The notes: generated by a model from the sequence alone, not told the origin. DNA of 64,000 nt from an uncultured Oribacterium sp. (GCA_946413525.1 CAMKKZ010000009.1:62001-126000); one strand, 5' to 3'; counted from the stretch's first letter, positions 40,761 through 50,034 are shown. Translations and numbers: made by a program.

Positions 40761-43700
40761 TTTCGTAGATTGTAAGGGGTAGCACCTTTATCAGCTCTTT
40801 TGGCAAGTTTGTTATAAAAAGAGTCTAAATGATTCTTTATTGCTGGATAATCATTTATATTTATGGGGGGAATATTCATTTCCTTGATGCCATTATGTAC
40901 ATTTATAAGCCAAAGATTAGCAAATGAGTAACTAAATCGTTGTATATCTCTGCCCCTTAAAATCGGTCGAATTAAGTCAGCAGATTTTGGATCTTCAGCT
41001 ATTAATCTATCTTTAATATCTGTAGATATAATGAATGCTCCATTAAAACCAGTTTTTATGCCAAAGTTTATATTAATGTCCCATTTTCCTAGAGGTATTC
41101 CCTTAATATTAATTTTATATTTAATACTTTCTTCTATAGGGCTATTAATAACCCATGCTACATTTTTATCAAGTGATAGATTTATGCTATTATGCATAAT
41201 ATAAACGCTCAAATTTCCTACGCACTGATCACGTACTATACATGATAATGTATTACCTCTATTTTCCCTTTTAGAAAACATCAAAATATTCACATCCACT
41301 GTCGCTGACTTGAATATTTTTTGTCCAGCAAAATCTATCAAACATATAGGGTCTGTATGCTGCGCCAGGAAGCCTCTTAATTTTTCTCCATAACTTGCCC
41401 TCATCCATTTATTGCTTGTTATAAAAGAAAGTATGCCATCATGATGCAGAAGATTATATCCCTTTTCATAGAACAAGCAATAAATATCTCCTGTTTTTGT
41501 ATAAGTCTGATAGCCCAGATGCGCCAATGCGTCCCCAAGCTTTTCCCCAGTCTCCTCATTAATTGTTTTTTGCAGTTGAATATAAGGCGGGTTTCCTATT
41601 ACTACATCGAATCCACCTTTCTTCCTAAACACCCTTGCAAAATCAATCTGCCAAAGAACAAAGGGCCTTGAAGCTTCTTTTCTTTTTTGCAGGTATCTTT
41701 CCCATGTATCAGAGGATGCCCCTTGCATCTGCACCTTTACCAACTCGTCCTTCAAATTCTCAATGGATTCCTTAAGCTCTTTCTTTTTCGACGCGTCCTC
41801 GCATCGGAACAGTTGATTTTGCGCATCTATCAATATTGGCAGGATGGTATCATATGAACTCTGAAAAAGATTTCTCTGCTGGCCAGTTCCCGATGTCCCT
41901 ATCAGCTCACTGCTATTAATGAGCTCATGCCCTTCAAAAACATCAACCAGGCTGTTGCCACAGACAATATTGCATTCCAGGTTAGGCAGCGGGATTGGGT
42001 TCCTATGGCCGTCCAGGGGGCTTTGGGCATCCGGATTAATCTCATCATCAATGACAAGGGACAGCCACAGCCGAAGCTGCGCAATATCCACCGCGGACGG
42101 CTCTATGTCTGCCGCGAAGATACAGTTCTTGATTGTCTGCGCCTTCAAGGAATAAGGGGAACGCTCATTATTATACATCGTCCGCTTCTGATAAGTATTC
42201 ATGTTAATCGACATGTAAGCGGAAATATTCTGCCTCGCGCGTACAATTTCATTCAACATTCCGAGCGGGAACGCCCCGGATCCGACTGCCGGATCCGCCA
42301 CGCGGATATTTGCAAGAGCATTATCGATATCATTCAGACGGTTCACGACAATGCCGCCATCCCTGGCAATCTTGAAAATGTTTTCGGAAATCAGCATGTC
42401 GTGATCGCCCTGCCGCCTGTCCTTTGCCGTGTCCTCATCCTTGAAAAAATCACCCAGCAGGATGAAATCCCGGACATCCTGTTCCGGCAGCCTCGTCTCC
42501 CTGATCAGGTAAGAAATCAATGTTTCCTGGCACATGTAATGCACGATCTCGCGAGGCGTATAAAACGCGCCTTTGGATTTCCTGTCATTAAGCTCCAACA
42601 GGTTTTCAAAGACCTTGCCAAGCATTTCCGGGTCGATGGCCACTTCACGTTCCAGCGGCTCATCTTCACTCATGGTGAAGTTATAGCGGTCAAAAATATC
42701 CAGAATGCCATCCCCCTCGCGGTCGTTCTCATCTTTCTTATTAGAAAACACCTCATTCGGGATGGCAAAATTATTATGCTCCCAGTCATACCCGTCAATT
42801 GGCTCAAACAGGCCGCCGGACAGGAACGGGATACGGCAATGCAGGGCAGGATCATATCCCTGCTCGCCGCGGTTTACATTGAGGGCATTGTAAAAAAGCG
42901 GTTCAAGATAATCATCAAAAAAATTCGCCCTCTTCTTCTGGGAAAACTCGAACAGCGTGCGCATGAACGTCCTGGAGCCGGTTCCCCAGGGCTTTCCCCT
43001 GACACAGGAGGCCAGGATTCGTTCGTCCTCGTCAGACATGGCGTCAAGGGCTTTTCCGGAAATCCTGTATCTGTCTTCGGCCACCTTGATATAAACCTTG
43101 GGTATCAGTTCCCTTGATTTGGCGCCACGGGCGAAAAAGGCATTTTTATAATCCTTCTCATTCAATTCAGACGGCCAGGCCGGCACTCCAAGCCATCCTT
43201 TCTTTTGAAGGAAGTACAGGAATACGATCTGCCCCATAAGCTTCTTCGCGAACTGGGCGGATGTGAAATTGTGCTGCCGGGCTTCTATGACAAAATCCGC
43301 ATTGTTTTCCAGAGCCTCCCGCAGCTGATGAAACTTCTCGCAGTACAGATTGAAAAACTCCTCTGTGACCTTTTCGACAGAGAATGCCTCTTCCAGATCA
43401 TCCAGCGTAGGCTTTGCGGCGTTTGAATCATCAATAATGAAGCGATGAAATCGGCTGATGGCCGTATGACAAGGCTCGTCCCTGCCCACGAGATAGGAGT
43501 ACCTCCTGGCCGGGGTCATATTTTCCTTCGCGCTTAACCTGCCGTTCTCAAATTTCATCTCATAATCCAGGCGCACAAAGGAGATTCTCCACTTGGGATC
43601 ACCATCCGTATAAAAAGCGATAATGGCGGCATCCGCGTTTCCCGCCTCCATCAGCTTCTTCGCGTAACTTCTCTGCGTGCTTCTGGAGTTTTCCACATAG

Positions 43701-43936
43701 GATTCTTTTTTAAGCTGCACAGAATGAATAATCACGGTCTTTCCATCCGGATCAGTATAAATCCCCACATGAGAAGATCCTTCAATATGAGAGGAGAAAT
43801 TCGTAAACTCCTTGCGAAATCTATCCGGCGCAATGATCTTTACGCCTGGAAAGATTTCTCGAATGAAATCCACATAATCCGAGACATTATATTCGCTGGT
43901 CAGGATCCTCTCAATTTTCTTAATTGCCTGATTCAT
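40652..43936 (-). CDS. Eco57I-type adenine methylase / restriction-modification protein, C-terminally truncated
   Basis: 1,094 codons. SAM-binding motif I is A-D-P-A-V-G-S-G-A-F (Asp548) and catalytic motif IV is G-N-P-P-Y (Asn782), marking an N6-adenine methylase of the Eco57I/PglX group. The TaqI-like specificity domain begins after residue 950 (I-R-P-I-L-R-G-R-D-I-Q-R-F). At about residue 1062 (T-P-Y-N-L-R-N-C-A-Y-M) the family sequence stops. The last 30 residues are out-of-frame recombinase DNA, so most of the target-recognition domain is lost. Its ATG overlaps the helicase stop by 4 bp, with GGGGAGG upstream. It would methylate host DNA in a restriction-type defence pair; activity is doubtful with the truncation. 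Confidence 0.88.
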   Translation of the reverse strand: MNQAIKKIERILTSEYNVSDYVDFIREIFPGVKIIAPDRFRKEFTNFSSHIEGSSHVGIYTDPDGKTVIIHSVQLKKESYVENSRSTQRSYAKKLMEAGNADAAIIAFYTDGDPKWRISFVRLDYEMKFENGRLSAKENMTPARRYSYLVGRDEPCHTAISRFHRFIIDDSNAAKPTLDDLEEAFSVEKVTEEFFNLYCEKFHQLREALENNADFVIEARQHNFTSAQFAKKLMGQIVFLYFLQKKGWLGVPAWPSELNEKDYKNAFFARGAKSRELIPKVYIKVAEDRYRISGKALDAMSDEDERILASCVRGKPWGTGSRTFMRTLFEFSQKKRANFFDDYLEPLFYNALNVNRGEQGYDPALHCRIPFLSGGLFEPIDGYDWEHNNFAIPNEVFSNKKDENDREGDGILDIFDRYNFTMSEDEPLEREVAIDPEMLGKVFENLLELNDRKSKGAFYTPREIVHYMCQETLISYLIRETRLPEQDVRDFILLGDFFKDEDTAKDRRQGDHDMLISENIFKIARDGGIVVNRLNDIDNALANIRVADPAVGSGAFPLGMLNEIVRARQNISAYMSINMNTYQKRTMYNNERSPYSLKAQTIKNCIFAADIEPSAVDIAQLRLWLSLVIDDEINPDAQSPLDGHRNPIPLPNLECNIVCGNSLVDVFEGHELINSSELIGTSGTGQQRNLFQSSYDTILPILIDAQNQLFRCEDASKKKELKESIENLKDELVKVQMQGASSDTWERYLQKRKEASRPFVLWQIDFARVFRKKGGFDVVIGNPPYIQLQKTINEETGEKLGDALAHLGYQTYTKTGDIYCLFYEKGYNLLHHDGILSFITSNKWMRASYGEKLRGFLAQHTDPICLIDFAGQKIFKSATVDVNILMFSKRENRGNTLSCIVRDQCVGNLSVYIMHNSINLSLDKNVAWVINSPIEESIKYKINIKGIPLGKWDININFGIKTGFNGAFIISTDIKDRLIAEDPKSADLIRPILRGRDIQRFSYSFANLWLINVHNGIKEMNIPPININDYPAIKNHLDSFYNKLAKRADKGATPYNLRNCAYMNVLYGQSKMVIALAMIFKAKFWRLPLVYLLK

Positions 43937-46900
43937 ACCCTACCTCCCCTGACATAACATGAAAGGATCACCTGTTTCTCCCCATCCACTTTTCCCTGCC
44001 GCGATTTCTTCTCCTCGAAGTAGGATTCCGGAACCAGTTTCATAATCTCGAAATAAAGCTCCAGAACATCCTGCACGACCTTGCTCTTCCTGACGACATC
44101 CTTTGAAATGCGGGCCGGAATTTCCCCATCTTCCCAGCGCCTGATCAAAATGCCAAGTTTCTCTTCCTGGTCATCCGTAAGGGCCGGCTCGTTTTTCATT
44201 GCTTTAAGCATCCTTATTATTTTAGCATCGTTACCGGCAACCATAACCTTCTCCGTGCTGACGGCTTCTTCTTCAAGCAGCATTTCGTCAAAGGCATCGC
44301 TGTTCCTGTCATACTGATCATAAAAATCACTTCCGATACGGACTTTGGGATCATCCGGTTCAGACTGGATGAACTTAATGGCTTCCATAAACGAAAGCTG
44401 CTTTGTATCGGCCTTTGTCTCGAAAATTTGGCCTGTCCCGGAGGATTGATCTGTCCTGGAAAATGGGCCTGTCTCGAAATTTTGGTCTGTCTCACAGTTC
44501 TGACCTGTCTGGAAAAACGTCTTGAGCGCACCCTTTCGGATAAATCCGATCGTAAAGTTCCCTGAAACATCCCCGTTTGTCTTTCCGGCTTTTGCCTTCT
44601 TCGGAAGCCTCTTGATCAAAGAGAACAGCGCGGGATCGTGATCCCTGACCTGACGGATGATCGCCAGATATCCGAGCTCCGGATTCGTGCTTTCCTCATC
44701 AGTATCCATGTCTTTATTCAGAGCGGAGAACAGCTTCTTTGGCGATACATCCTCCTCTTCTGAAAGATACTTGAAATCCTCGCCTAAAGTATCATGAAAC
44801 GCCTGTATTTTCTCCAAAATACGTTCCTCCATCGGCAGCTGCTTCTCGCTCTGCGCCGTAGGGAAAAAATTAAAGACATAGATCCTGTCAAAAGCTGTCC
44901 CAACGCGGTTGATACGCCCTACACGCTGCATGATTCTGGTCGGGTTCCAGGGCAGGTCATAATTGACCAGCACATTTGCCCTGTGAAGGTTAATGCCCTC
45001 CGCAAGCACGTCGGTGGTAATCAGCAAATCATATTTATCATTATTCTTGTCCGCATTCTTAGGATTGAAACTGTCCTCAATCTCCGCCTTCAGGGCCTGA
45101 GAACTCTGGCCGGAAAAGAATATGACAGAATCACCATAGATTTCCTGAAGATTAGCGGCAAGATACTCCGCCGTTTCCCTGGATTCGGTAAATACGATAA
45201 GCTTTTTGCCCCGCATGATCCGGTTTGTCTTAAGGTGTTTCTTGAATTCGTCCAGCTTCGGGTCTGTTTCAACCATGTTCCAAAGATCCTGGAGATACTT
45301 AAGCTGCGCAAGGTCCTGCCGCAGTTCCTTCATAAACCTTGGCTCAAACTCATTCGTCCGAAATTCCATGACATCCTGCTGTTCTATCAGGTACATCAGC
45401 TTTTCAATGTTGCCGTCATCCAGCAGATCATAGACATCGACCTTTTTGCTGATGTAAACCTTCCCGGTTTCCGCCATGGAAATGAATTTCTCATAGGAAT
45501 CAATAAACCTTGAAAGCGTCATCCTGAACGCGTGGAAGCTGCTTTCCAGACGCTTTACAAGGATGCCTTTCATGAAGCCGCCCATATTACGCTGCGCAGC
45601 CAGCATCTGAGCGTATTTCTTTTTATCTTTAAGGTACAAAAGCGGAGTATATCTTGAATACTTGAAATCCTTGATGGAGGCTATGGTCTCGGTAAAGGCT
45701 TCATTCGTAGCCTCGTCAAACTCATATATAATTTTTTCCGGACTTCCTGCCTTTGGGAAAGTAAGTCCCTGCGCTTTCAGATCATCTCCGTAATATTCTT
45801 CGATTTCGCTTCTGGTACGGCGGATCATCACCTCGCGAAGGAGCTTGTCGCGAATGATCTCTGAGTTTTCACGAAGCTGCTTCATATATCCGGCTGAGCC
45901 CTTCGGAAATTTGTTCAATTTTCCATTAAGCCCCCGGAAGAAGCCTTCAATATTACGGATGCCGTTGATTGTCCCGCTCTGCTTCGACTGGAAGAGATAC
46001 AGTTGATTCTCGATGTCTGTAGTGTAATTATTAATCGGCGTGGCGGAAATCAGGACGACCTTCTTTCCGCGGCATATTTGATGCAAGAGCGTGAAGCTCT
46101 CCGTATCGCTGTTACGGAAACGATGCGCCTCATCAATGAAGATATAGCTGTATTTATCCGTTCCCTTCTGAATGATGCCCTCCAATTTTCCAAGGGACTC
46201 CACATCGAAACGCGCGACATCAAATTCCTGAAGGACGGAACGCCAGTAATCCACCAATACGGGCGGGCAGATGAAGAGTTTATAAGTATTCCGATGAAAA
46301 GTATTCGCCAGCATGGCACAGACATATGTCTTGCCAAGACCCACGACATCGGATATGAACACGCCACCATAAGCGTCAATCTTCTGCCTTGCCTGTGTCA
46401 CGGCATCAATCTGATACTGCAGGCGCATATACCCCTCCGGCAGCAAGGTCTGGAAGTTCTCCTTGTCGGCATTAATCTCTTCTTTGAAGAACTCATAAAG
46501 AGTTTTGAGGTAAAGCTGATATGGCGTTATATCGTCCTTCATCCAGGTGCGGTCCTGCAGCGTCTCTATATATGCATCCCCGATATCCTCGCCCCTCGCC
46601 CAAAGTTCTTCAAACTTATCCAGCGCAAACCGCACGTCAGGCGCATCCTTCAGTTCCACATTAAATTCTAAATTGTTCAGAAGACCCGCCTCAGAAAAAT
46701 TGCTGGAACCGGTAATCACACTGCCGAACATGTCCGGAACCTTCACCGGGTCCTTCCTCATGATATAAACTTTGGCATGAATCGGTGCCTCCGTGAAGAG
46801 ACGCATTTCCAGTTTTCCGGATTTCAGCCAGCCTATAAATACACGCACGCCCTTCTCAACTTCCGAACTCGTGTCGGAATTTTCAAACTCTTCCTCTACC

Positions 46901-47190
46901 GTATTTTCGAGAAGCTCTATACTTTCCCTTTTCGTAAAGGATGTGTATTTCACCTCCTCCCTGGCACGATCAATGATTTTCACAGTAAACCGGTCTGCGT
47001 CAAGTCCGACAAGGATCCTGATCTTCTCCACAGACTCCAAGGCCGGATACAGCTTGAAAAAGCCGCTCGTCCTGAAATAGCCCACCAGCACATCGAAGAA
47101 CCGGGTGCCGCTCTTAAGGACCACGGCAAAACGGCTGTACAAGTCCCTCTCCGGCTCATTCGTAAAGAATTTCAGATCGTTCTGGACCAT
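43933..47190 (-). CDS. PLD-like / SNF2 helicase of a restriction-modification-like pair
   Basis: 1,085 residues. The N-terminus carries a phospholipase-D-like nuclease motif (His138 in I-H-A-K-V-Y-I-M, then I-T-G-S-S-N). The superfamily 2 helicase follows: Walker A V-V-G-L-G-K-T (Lys287), Walker B F-I-D-E-A-H (Asp353), motif III L-I-S-A-T-P and motif VI Q-R-V-G-R-I-N-R. Residues about 890-933 are an inserted repeat of T-G-Q-N/S-x-E/G-T units. Start ATG after GGGGAGG. It is directly coupled to the methylase, resembling helicase/PLD components of BREX, DISARM and type ISP-like systems; the exact class cannot be fixed here. Predicted role: ATP-driven recognition and cutting of unmodified foreign DNA. 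Confidence 0.9.
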   Translation of the reverse strand: MVQNDLKFFTNEPERDLYSRFAVVLKSGTRFFDVLVGYFRTSGFFKLYPALESVEKIRILVGLDADRFTVKIIDRAREEVKYTSFTKRESIELLENTVEEEFENSDTSSEVEKGVRVFIGWLKSGKLEMRLFTEAPIHAKVYIMRKDPVKVPDMFGSVITGSSNFSEAGLLNNLEFNVELKDAPDVRFALDKFEELWARGEDIGDAYIETLQDRTWMKDDITPYQLYLKTLYEFFKEEINADKENFQTLLPEGYMRLQYQIDAVTQARQKIDAYGGVFISDVVGLGKTYVCAMLANTFHRNTYKLFICPPVLVDYWRSVLQEFDVARFDVESLGKLEGIIQKGTDKYSYIFIDEAHRFRNSDTESFTLLHQICRGKKVVLISATPINNYTTDIENQLYLFQSKQSGTINGIRNIEGFFRGLNGKLNKFPKGSAGYMKQLRENSEIIRDKLLREVMIRRTRSEIEEYYGDDLKAQGLTFPKAGSPEKIIYEFDEATNEAFTETIASIKDFKYSRYTPLLYLKDKKKYAQMLAAQRNMGGFMKGILVKRLESSFHAFRMTLSRFIDSYEKFISMAETGKVYISKKVDVYDLLDDGNIEKLMYLIEQQDVMEFRTNEFEPRFMKELRQDLAQLKYLQDLWNMVETDPKLDEFKKHLKTNRIMRGKKLIVFTESRETAEYLAANLQEIYGDSVIFFSGQSSQALKAEIEDSFNPKNADKNNDKYDLLITTDVLAEGINLHRANVLVNYDLPWNPTRIMQRVGRINRVGTAFDRIYVFNFFPTAQSEKQLPMEERILEKIQAFHDTLGEDFKYLSEEEDVSPKKLFSALNKDMDTDEESTNPELGYLAIIRQVRDHDPALFSLIKRLPKKAKAGKTNGDVSGNFTIGFIRKGALKTFFQTGQNCETDQNFETGPFSRTDQSSGTGQIFETKADTKQLSFMEAIKFIQSEPDDPKVRIGSDFYDQYDRNSDAFDEMLLEEEAVSTEKVMVAGNDAKIIRMLKAMKNEPALTDDQEEKLGILIRRWEDGEIPARISKDVVRKSKVVQDVLELYFEIMKLVPESYFEEKKSRQGKVDGEKQVILSCYVRGGRV

Positions 47191-47329
47191 GTCAAATACC
47201 TCCCCCCGCCATGCTGACCGCGAACACTGCGCAAATCACAAACAATTGCTTTCCCTACGCTTCCATCCATAAGGATCAAGCACTTCTCAATCCCCTCTGT
47301 TCAAAAGGATCAACCATTTCCCTAATCCC

Positions 47330-47421
47330 TCTGTCCGTAAAAATTATATGACAGAAACTCCCACCATATGATACTTCGCAGGTTGAAACTATTTTATCAC
47401 ATCCAGAGCAAAATGTAACGG
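47330..47421. repeat. 92-bp direct repeat flanking the toxin-antitoxin module (left)
   Basis: About 90 percent identical to 48433-48524, including CTCCCACCATATGATACTT and GCAGGTTGAAACTATTTTAT. The two copies enclose a family B stretch plus parE and relB. Confidence 0.85.
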
Positions 47422-47482
47422 TATTGCCTGATATATAAAAAAACTAATGTATGTGAATGCCGCATCGAGCTGGGCGTGTAAT

Positions 47483-47665
47483 CATGAGCTGATTTTCCCG
47501 CAGGCGGTTTGGCAAGATAAAATCAAAGAAATTACAAAACCACTCTGATAGATGATCCAATTTGCCCCACATGCGGTTCGCTATATCAAAATCCACTCTG
47601 TCCGTCATGCCTGTCTGGAAATCGCTGCCGAAGTAATCCTCCCCTATTAAAGTGGTTTTTCTTAG
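47483..47665 (-). repeat. Family B elements (two or three degenerate units)
   Basis: Minus-orientation units with TTTTCCCGCAGGCGGTTTGGC, CCCCACATGCGGTTCGCTAT and the CTATTAAAGTGGTTTTTCTTAGAGTG arm. Confidence 0.65.
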
Positions 47666-47690
47666 AGTGCCTGCGACAATTTCTGATGCA

Positions 47691-47717
47691 AAAACTCCCT
47701 GCCAAGTCGACAGGGAG
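47691..47717 (-). terminator. Intrinsic terminator of relB-parE
   Basis: On the minus strand CTCCCTG and CAGGGAG flank a 9-nt loop and are followed by TTTTT. It begins a few bases after the parE stop. Confidence 0.75.
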
Positions 47718-47723
47718 CTGCTG

Positions 47724-48053
47724 TTACCATTCGATTGTTTCTTCGAGCTGCTTACTGATGTCGCACCCACCGTACATGATTCGAGCGATAGAAACTGTTT
47801 CCGTTTCTTTCTTCAGAGTATAGAAGACGAGATAGTTTTTAACCGGCATAAAACGGACTCCCTGACTGCGCCAGGGCTCATCTTTGTATAGAGGATTGCG
47901 CTCTGGAAACTTTTCCAAAGAACGTATATCAGCCATGATTTTGTCTGTGAGGGAATGCGCCGTGCCAGGGACAAGAAGTGTGAATGCGATATATTCATAT
48001 ATTTCCCGCAAGTCTTGTCGGGCTGTGTGGGTATAAACAATTTTCATGCTCAT
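47724..48053 (-). CDS. RelE/ParE-family toxin
   Basis: 109 residues: K-I-V-Y-T-H-T-A-R-Q-D-L-R-E-I-Y-E-Y-I-A at the start, F-P-E-R-N-P-L-Y and V-R-F-M-P-V-K-N-Y-L-V-F-Y near the middle, and I-M-Y-G-G-C-D-I near the end, the standard ParE/RelE fold. It either cleaves mRNA at ribosomes or poisons gyrase; the sequence alone does not decide. Its ATG overlaps the antitoxin stop by 4 bp. Confidence 0.9.
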   Translation of the reverse strand: MSMKIVYTHTARQDLREIYEYIAFTLLVPGTAHSLTDKIMADIRSLEKFPERNPLYKDEPWRSQGVRFMPVKNYLVFYTLKKETETVSIARIMYGGCDISKQLEETIEW

Positions 48054-48367
48054 ACGTCATACAAGCTCCTCATCTCTGCTTCAACCGCATCAGCGGAAAT
48101 AACACGGCCAGCGGCAATATCGTCCATGCCTTTCTGCAGTTCCATATCGAACTGTTCCTTAATCATGCTGCCGATAGCTATGGGCACGGAGGCAGGAATC
48201 TTCATCTCAAATGGAATCCCACGCTGCATAACGATCTGCTTTAAAAACATGCCGATTGCGTTGGACATGGGGATGCCCAACTGATTCAGGATCGCTTCCG
48301 CCTGTTCTTTTGTTTCCGGATCAACACGAGTGAATACATTAGCTGTTCTTGTTGCTGTTCTTGCCAT
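48050..48367 (-). CDS. RelB/DinJ-family antitoxin
   Basis: 105 residues from ATG 48367 (GAGGTG upstream); a longer frame to 48409 lacks a ribosome site. Residues 1-50 are a ribbon-helix-helix domain (A-N-V-F-T-R-V-D-P-E-T-K-E-Q-A-E-A-I-L then I-P-M-S-N-A-I-G-M-F-L). The rest wraps the toxin. It neutralises the ParE-like toxin and represses the operon, probably at the palindrome upstream. Confidence 0.9.
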   Translation of the reverse strand: MARTATRTANVFTRVDPETKEQAEAILNQLGIPMSNAIGMFLKQIVMQRGIPFEMKIPASVPIAIGSMIKEQFDMELQKGMDDIAAGRVISADAVEAEMRSLYDV

Positions 48368-48394
48368 GAGACACACCTCGCTTTCGGATTTCCG

Positions 48395-48430
48395 AGTATA
48401 GCATAGCATATTTGATTGCTAAAAGCAATC
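48395..48430 (-). promoter_or_regulatory. Promoter -10 and candidate antitoxin operator
   Basis: TATACT on the minus strand (48395-48400) and, just upstream, the palindrome GATTGCT-AAA-AGCAATC (48414-48430), which fits a ribbon-helix-helix operator. No good -35 box is evident, so the promoter may need checking. Confidence 0.45.
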
Positions 48431-48432
48431 TC

Positions 48433-48524
48433 TCTGCCCGTAAAAATTATTTGACAAGAACTCCCACCATATGATACTTTGCAGGTTGAAACTATTTTAT
48501 CACATCCAGGGCAGAATGTAATGG
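48433..48524. repeat. 92-bp direct repeat flanking the toxin-antitoxin module (right)
   Basis: Partner of 47330-47421. It begins 3 bp beyond the palindrome upstream of relB. Confidence 0.85.
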
Positions 48525-48870
48525 AATTTGCAAACATTTCCGTTAAGGGTATAAAAATTATTTTAAAGAAAACAGATATTTCCATTTCTAACATCAAAAA
48601 TAAAGACGATCCGAACGCGTAGATAACGAAGGCAGCGATGAAACATGATTAACTCTAATACAAGAAAAATCAGCTTTTGAGCAAAATGAATGCATCATAC
48701 ACTCAAAGCCTTATGACACACTCAACTTGACATTATTCAACAAGTATCACAAAATATATATCGTAACCTATCCTGTCATTACATACTTGAGGGTGATATT
48801 TTCACCCAGGATTGTTGCAGGATCATTTGGAGAGTGAATTTGAAAGAATGTATTTGAAGGAGGAACAAAC
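48525..48870. other. Gene-free A/T-rich leader of the wall-binding gene
   Basis: No gene seen. A TTGACA (48727-48732) with A/T-rich CAAAATATAT 17 bp downstream is the best plus-strand promoter candidate. A GAGGGTGATATTTTCACCC hairpin follows at about 48790. Confidence 0.45.
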
Positions 48871-49536
48871 ATGAAGAAAACTGCCGCGGTACTGTTATCA
48901 GTGGTTCTTGGTCTGTCTGCCGCAATGTCCTCAATGGCGGGCGAATGGAAGAGCGACAGCGTTGGCTGGTGGTGGGTGAAGGACGATGGCTCTTACAGCA
49001 CGTCTGCCTGGGAAAATATCAATGGCGCATGGTATTATTTTTATGATAACGGATACATGGCGCACGACACCTGGATTGGGAATTATTATGTCGGCTCTAC
49101 CGGCGCAATGTTTGTAAACGCAACGACGCCGGACGGCTATCGGGTAGGCGCGGATGGCGCCTGGATTCCGGATCACAATAATATTTACAGCAGCAGCACC
49201 GTTTCAACCAGCAAGCTATCCGGAAATTTCTATCTGGCCAATCATCCCGTTTCCAATAATGAAGGTGTGGAGTCAATAACGGTTTTCGGCGACAGGATGA
49301 CGGTTACCGGGTATTTCAAAAGATTAAGCGATGATGGGAGCCATTACGAGGATCTGGGATACAGGACGGAAGTATTTACAATCGGAAGCGCGGATTATAT
49401 ATTCTCCGGTGGCGAACAGCCGGACAGCCATGTAACAAAAGAGGATTTTTTCCAGCTTGCGGATCAGCGAAACGGTCTGGCGCTTGTCCTGAACTGCACG
49501 GTGGGCAATGTGACAACGGCCACCTTGTCATCCTGA
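48871..49536 (+). CDS. Secreted wall-binding-repeat protein
   Basis: 221 residues. Signal peptide to about residue 23 (K-K-T-A-A-V-L-L-S-V-V-L-G-L then S-S-M-A-G). Then choline/glucan-binding-type repeats: G-W-W-W-V-K-D-D-G-S-Y, N-G-A-W-Y-Y-F-Y-D-N-G-Y-M and G-N-Y-Y-V-G-S-T-G-A-M. Residues about 115-221 form a beta-rich domain that is not recognised. It likely attaches to cell-wall polymers. Ribosome site GAAGGAGG upstream of ATG. It shares the wall-binding module type with the L,D-transpeptidase at 30759. Confidence 0.88.
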   Translation: MKKTAAVLLSVVLGLSAAMSSMAGEWKSDSVGWWWVKDDGSYSTSAWENINGAWYYFYDNGYMAHDTWIGNYYVGSTGAMFVNATTPDGYRVGADGAWIPDHNNIYSSSTVSTSKLSGNFYLANHPVSNNEGVESITVFGDRMTVTGYFKRLSDDGSHYEDLGYRTEVFTIGSADYIFSGGEQPDSHVTKEDFFQLADQRNGLALVLNCTVGNVTTATLSS

Positions 49537-49589
49537 CATTGTTGCGATAAACAAGTTATGCATTGTGCATCATTCATTATTCTTGATTC

Positions 49590-49851
49590 TTGAGAGCCGA
49601 TTTGCTCCGCGGGCGGTTCGCTATGTCAAACCCCAGTGCCGTCAAACCTCACTCTGATAATTAAGTGAAAGCAGCACCCCCTGGATCCTCTGAAATCCAG
49701 GGGGCGCTGTAGAATTTGACTTGATGCTGCAGGCATTGAGTCCCATTTGTGTCGCGCCAGCGGCACAAATGAAGCACGAAAGGATCTTTCATGATTTTTT
49801 GTGAGGCGGGGCTCCATGACTGGAAGTATGAAAGGCTTGCCTTTCATACTT
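49590..49851. repeat. Family B unit, GC-rich hairpin and family A element (copy 5)
   Basis: Family B remnant at 49590-49665, a hairpin CCCCCTGGA / TCCAGGGGG at 49677-49703, then family A copy 5 at 49715-49851, which carries the extra GATCTTTCATGATTTTTTGTG module also seen at 8490 and 57430. Confidence 0.75.
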
Positions 49852-49870
49852 GTCAATATATCAAGGATTG

Positions 49871-50034
49871 CAACAGTTAGCCGAAAAAACATTCAGTCAG
49901 GGATGGCAGCAGCCGACCGAAAAAAATTATTCAGTCAAGGATAGCAGCAGCCGGCCGAAAAAATCATTCAGTCAGAGACGGCAGCAGCCGGCTGAAAAAA
50001 TCATTCAGTCAGGGATGGCAGCAGCCGGCCGAAA
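49871..50034. repeat. Tandem repeat, 4-5 x 37 bp, seeded in the nuclease 3' end
   Basis: Units of CAGCCGGCCGAAAAAATCAT then TCAGTCAGGGATGGCAG. The unit at the right end (from about 50003) encodes the last residues and stop of the secreted nuclease on the minus strand. The other copies are beyond the stop. Confidence 0.9.

Noticed and set aside
47444..47770. 108-codon minus frame near parE
   Set aside because: It consists of family B sequence and the parE terminator; no independent support.
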